Origin: an uncultured Eubacteriales bacterium
GTDB taxonomy: Bacteria; Bacillota; Clostridia; Christensenellales; Aristaeellaceae
Direction: 5' to 3'
DNA: 8,373 nt
NCBI GenBank assembly: GCA_900548125.1
Contig: URJN01000085.1
Span: 1-8,373 of the forward strand
The notes beneath the pieces are model-generated. The model did not search any database and had not been told where the DNA came from. It worked only from the letters and a program-made list of their open reading frames with translations. How positions within the stretch are numbered: the stretch's first letter is position 1; each line of letters opens with the position of its first letter. This document shows, piece by piece, positions 6,173-8,373 of this stretch. Made by a program: the position numbers and the translations under genes.

Positions 6173-6194
6173 TTTTCATTTCAGTTTGAGAGAA

Positions 6195-7274
6195 TCAGTC
6201 GATGTAGTTGACGGTCACGTTCTCAGCAACAGCCGGATGCTCCGCGATCTCGTCGGAAACGACCAGCTTGCCGGAGCGGATGTCTTCGATCAGCTGATTG
6301 TACTCGTCCATGGTGAAGGTCTTGAAGCCCCAGGAAGCCTCAGCAGTCGGCAGACCCACGAAGTCGCCCGCCTGCAGGTTCAAGGTTTCAACCTTGCCGC
6401 CGATGTCCGCCCAGGTGCCGTCAAAGAACTTGCCCAGCGCGCTCTCGGTCGCTTCCTTCAGACCCTTCATGGCAGAGGTCACGAACGGGTTGTAGCCATA
6501 CTCGGCAACCGCGCTCTCGCCGACCGGATGCTGGTCAACGTCAACACCGATGACATACGCCTTGTGGTTCAGCGCAGCCTCAACAGCGGAGGTGTAGATG
6601 CCGCCGCCGCAGGCAAAGACGATCTCGGTGCCGGCAGCATACCAGCCGTCCATCTTCGCGGTGATGTTCGCATCGCCGAAGAACTGACCGCCGTAGGTGT
6701 AGTTCACCTCGACCGGAACATTCATCTCAGCCGCCGCAGCGCTCACGCCCTGCACGAAGCCGTAGCCATAACGCTGCACGGCGGGAACCGCCATGCCGCC
6801 CAGGAAGCCCAGCTTGGTGTAGCCGTCCTTCACAGCGGCATAACCAGCCAGATAGCCCGCCTGCTCCTCGCCGAACACGGCGCAGTACAGGTTTTCCTTC
6901 GCGTCGGTGCCGAGGTCGAACGCAGACACGTCAACCGCGATGAAGCTGACGTCCGGATAGATATCCTGAACAGTCGCCATCGTTTCGCCGAACAGATAGC
7001 CCGGGCAGACGATAACCTTCGCGCCGTCAGAAACAGCCTGATCGACGGAGTTGATGCGCTCATCCGTGCTGTCAGCCGCAGGCTGATAGTACTGGCACTT
7101 CAGATTGTTGGCTTCGGTATAGGCGACAACGCCCTCCCAGCAAGCCTGGTTGAAGGACTCATCGTCGATGGTTCCGACGTCGGTAACGAGCGCGACATCG
7201 GCAGCCAGAGCGGACGACGCGACCAGCGCGAGCAGCGCGGTCAGAACGAGCAGTGCGGAAAGGATCTTTTTCAT
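6195..7274 (-). CDS. BMP-family (PnrA/TmpC-type) solute-binding protein, probably for nucleosides
   Basis: The 359-residue product has a signal peptide (KKILSALLVLTALLALVASS, then A22-L-A24 and likely cleavage there). The mature part is a BMP-type periplasmic-binding fold. Near the N-terminus is the family motif TDVGTIDDESFNQ with D32, F41, N42 and Q43, positions that line the nucleoside pocket in characterised members. G243-VDVDQ is the matching second-lobe motif. LGFLGGMAVP and IVFACGGGIY are the conserved glycine-rich turns. Family members feed purine or other nucleosides to ABC importers. Two things are odd. There is no lipobox cysteine after the signal peptide, although Gram-positive binding proteins are normally lipoproteins. 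No ABC ATPase or permease gene is adjacent either. The start is fixed by AGGAGG at 7283-7288 with 8-base spacing. It has its own promoter and terminator, so it is probably monocistronic. The substrate is inferred from the family only. Confidence 0.9.
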   Translation of the reverse strand: MKKILSALLVLTALLALVASSALAADVALVTDVGTIDDESFNQACWEGVVAYTEANNLKCQYYQPAADSTDERINSVDQAVSDGAKVIVCPGYLFGETMATVQDIYPDVSFIAVDVSAFDLGTDAKENLYCAVFGEEQAGYLAGYAAVKDGYTKLGFLGGMAVPAVQRYGYGFVQGVSAAAAEMNVPVEVNYTYGGQFFGDANITAKMDGWYAAGTEIVFACGGGIYTSAVEAALNHKAYVIGVDVDQHPVGESAVAEYGYNPFVTSAMKGLKEATESALGKFFDGTWADIGGKVETLNLQAGDFVGLPTAEASWGFKTFTMDEYNQLIEDIRSGKLVVSDEIAEHPAVAENVTVNYID

Positions 7275-7302
7275 GATACATTCCTCCTGAGTTGATTATT
7301 AG

Positions 7303-7320
7303 GCGTCCTCACACAGACGC
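7303..7320 (-). promoter_or_regulatory. Small hairpin at the start of the BMP-family mRNA leader
   Basis: Minus-strand GCGTC (7316-7320) and GACGC (7303-7307) enclose an 8-base loop. It begins about 6 bases after the predicted transcription start, a position where hairpins often protect mRNA. It is too small to be a riboswitch. Confidence 0.4.
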
Positions 7321-7332
7321 TTTGTCGATATG

Positions 7333-7361
7333 ATTATACCATTAAAGCCATTCGTTTGCAA
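7333..7361 (-). promoter_or_regulatory. Sigma-A promoter of the BMP-family gene
   Basis: TTGCAA (7356-7361) is followed by a 17-base spacer and a perfect TATAAT (7333-7338) on the minus strand. Transcription would start near 7326, leaving a leader of about 50 bases. The -35 hexamer lies inside a palindrome. Confidence 0.78.
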
Positions 7362-7370
7362 ACGCTTTTT
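7353..7370 (-). promoter_or_regulatory. Palindromic operator candidate over the -35 of the BMP-family gene
   Basis: CGTTTGCAAACG (7353-7364) is a perfect 12-bp palindrome covering the -35. Extending it to 7370 gives minus-strand AAAAAGCGTTTGCA, which fits the CcpA cre consensus TGWAAGCGNTWNCA except for the first two bases. A LacI-family or CcpA repressor bound here would block RNA polymerase. The regulator is inferred. Confidence 0.5.
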
Positions 7371-7391
7371 TCATTTCACAGCCACAAATAA

Positions 7392-7408
7392 GCGGGGTCA
7401 ATCTCCGC
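7392..7408 (-). terminator. Weak candidate terminator after the YitT-family gene
   Basis: Minus-strand GCGGAG and CCCCGC form a short stem with one mismatch around ATTGA, followed by TTATTTG. It sits 9 bases after the TGA stop. The stem is short and the T-run is broken, so read-through into the next gene is plausible. Confidence 0.3.
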
Positions 7409-7417
7409 GCGGAAAAA

Positions 7418-8287
7418 TCACTTTTCCGTATGCTTGTAGGTGAATCCCTCGCCCAGTGCTTCATGCACGTCGCAGACCGTCACAAACGCATGCGGATCGA
7501 CCTCGGAAACGATTTTCTTCAGCTTCGCCGCTTCCATGCGCGAAACGACGCACAGCAGCGCACCGTTATTTCTGCCCTCATATGTGCCCGTCGCCTCAAG
7601 CCGCGTGCAGCCGCGCTCGACCTCGCTGTGGATGCGGCTGACGATTTCCTCCTGCTTTGTGCTGATAATGAGGAACTGCATCGCCGTGTTGAAGCCCTTG
7701 ATAATCGCATCCATCGCTTTCGTCGATGTGAACAGCGAAACCAGCGCAAACAGACCTGCCCGCAGACCAAACGCCATCGCTGCGATGATGACGACCACCG
7801 TGTCAATCGCAAACAGCACCATCGGAACGGTCAGAAAATTCCAATGCTCGTGGACAATCATCGCCGCCATGTCCGTGCCGCCGGTCGTCGCGCCCGAGCG
7901 CACGACCATGCCCAGTCCGACGCCCATGATGACGCCGCCGAAAAGCGACGCCAGCATCATATCCCCCGCGAGGTCATGCACCGGCAGCCCATCAATAAAC
8001 AGCGACAGCAGCATCATCGCAATAAACGACCGTGCGGCAAACCGCCAGCCGACACGCCGCCAGCCGACGGCAAACAACGGCAGGTTAATCAAAAAGCTGA
8101 GCAGACCGACGTTCAGCCCCGTCAGGCTCGACAGAACCGTTGCGATACCCGTTACACCGCCCGGCGCGATGTCATTGGGCAGCAGGAACAGAGCAAACGC
8201 GGACGCGGTAATGAGCGCGCCCAGCGTCAGCAGCAGATAATCCCCGATGAGCTGACGTCCTTCCGTTTTCCAATCAATCTTCCCCAT
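7418..8287 (-). CDS. YitT-family integral membrane protein with C-terminal DUF2179 domain
   Basis: The 289-residue product has about five hydrophobic segments: 13-36 (LLLTLGALITASAFALFLL), 43-73, 84-101, 107-130 and 151-188. It carries the family signatures LPNDIAPGGVTGIATVL after the first segment, SGATTGGTDMAAMI near 131-144 and KAMDAIIKGFNTA near 190-202. The last 75 residues are a soluble DUF2179 domain, beginning at GCTRLEATGTYEG and ending with DPHAFVTVCDVHEALGEGF. Length and domain order are normal for the family, and nothing looks broken. Family members are widespread in Firmicutes, often in several copies, and their molecular function is not established. A transport or ligand-sensing role is only a guess. 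The start is supported by GGAGGG at 8295-8300 with 7-base spacing. It lies upstream of the BMP-family gene on the same strand, but that gene has its own promoter. Confidence 0.92.
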   Translation of the reverse strand: MGKIDWKTEGRQLIGDYLLLTLGALITASAFALFLLPNDIAPGGVTGIATVLSSLTGLNVGLLSFLINLPLFAVGWRRVGWRFAARSFIAMMLLSLFIDGLPVHDLAGDMMLASLFGGVIMGVGLGMVVRSGATTGGTDMAAMIVHEHWNFLTVPMVLFAIDTVVVIIAAMAFGLRAGLFALVSLFTSTKAMDAIIKGFNTAMQFLIISTKQEEIVSRIHSEVERGCTRLEATGTYEGRNNGALLCVVSRMEAAKLKKIVSEVDPHAFVTVCDVHEALGEGFTYKHTEK

Positions 8288-8373
8288 GTCTTTTCCCTCC
8301 GTCGCTTGTCCATCCTTTGATTTAAACGCCCCGTCTGCCGGCAGCGGCTGTTTGCGTCATTCCCGCAAAAGGG

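Larger units (their letters stand above)
5891..6194 (-). other. Noncoding region between the BMP-family gene and the SipL-like gene
   Basis: The 304 bases hold the strong terminator of the BMP-family gene (6133-6172), a second weaker hairpin with a short T-run (6055-6074), and the promoter region of the SipL-like gene. No sigma-A promoter is obvious. CATACAGT at 5923-5930 resembles a sigma-E -10. ATGCG occurs three times at 5928-5952. I saw no gene. Confidence 0.6.

Noticed and set aside
5976..6179. 67-residue minus-strand frame in the gap after the BMP-family gene
   Set aside because: Its start lies next to the strong terminator hairpin, which would form its first codons. It has no ribosome binding site and no recognisable features.
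6096..7295. Plus-strand frame opposite the BMP-family gene
   Set aside because: It is a shadow of a well conserved gene and begins inside the terminator region.
7430..8320. Plus-strand frames opposite the YitT-family gene
   Set aside because: They are Arg/His/Gln-rich or Ser/Thr-rich without domains, while the minus frame has family motifs and a ribosome binding site.

Overview
The window looks like a chromosomal piece of a Gram-positive, spore-forming member of the Clostridia. The grounds are strong AGGAGG-type ribosome binding sites, a SipL-type SPOCS/LysM spore-coat protein, a YitT/DUF2179 membrane protein, and secreted proteins with TPTAEPT- and TEAPVA-type linkers. Most of the window is moderately GC-rich, but the left-hand surface protein gene is clearly more AT-rich than the rest. 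No species can be named from the sequence alone. All five genes I accept lie on the minus strand, so transcription runs from right to left. The long plus-strand reading frames are antisense shadows.

Right part (8373 to 6133): a YitT-family integral membrane protein (7418-8287) is followed by a gene for a BMP-family (nucleoside-type) solute-binding protein (6195-7274). The second gene has its own sigma-A promoter, with the -35 inside a perfect 12-bp palindrome, and a strong intrinsic terminator. It therefore looks monocistronic, and no transporter permease or ATPase is next to it.

Middle (6132 to 4148): a noncoding stretch of about 300 bases leads into a SipL-like spore-coat morphogenesis protein with a GTG start and an eroded C-terminal LysM motif (4373-5890). 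A terminator-like hairpin follows it.

Left part (4147 to 1): an extended -10 promoter preceded by four A-tracts at roughly helical spacing drives a two-gene surface-protein operon. The first gene (1742-4000) encodes a 752-residue secreted modular protein. In it, two copies of an unrecognised SH3-like domain and a C-terminal Ig-like domain are separated by three Pro/Thr/Glu linkers, each encoded by a tandem DNA repeat array. The second gene (1-1745) starts inside the stop codon of the first (ATGA overlap). It encodes a large multi-Ig adhesin with a signal peptide and runs off the left edge after 581 codons. The two products are probably made in a fixed ratio and may work together at the cell surface. 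This coupled pair, its repeat arrays and its promoter are the most interesting parts of the window.
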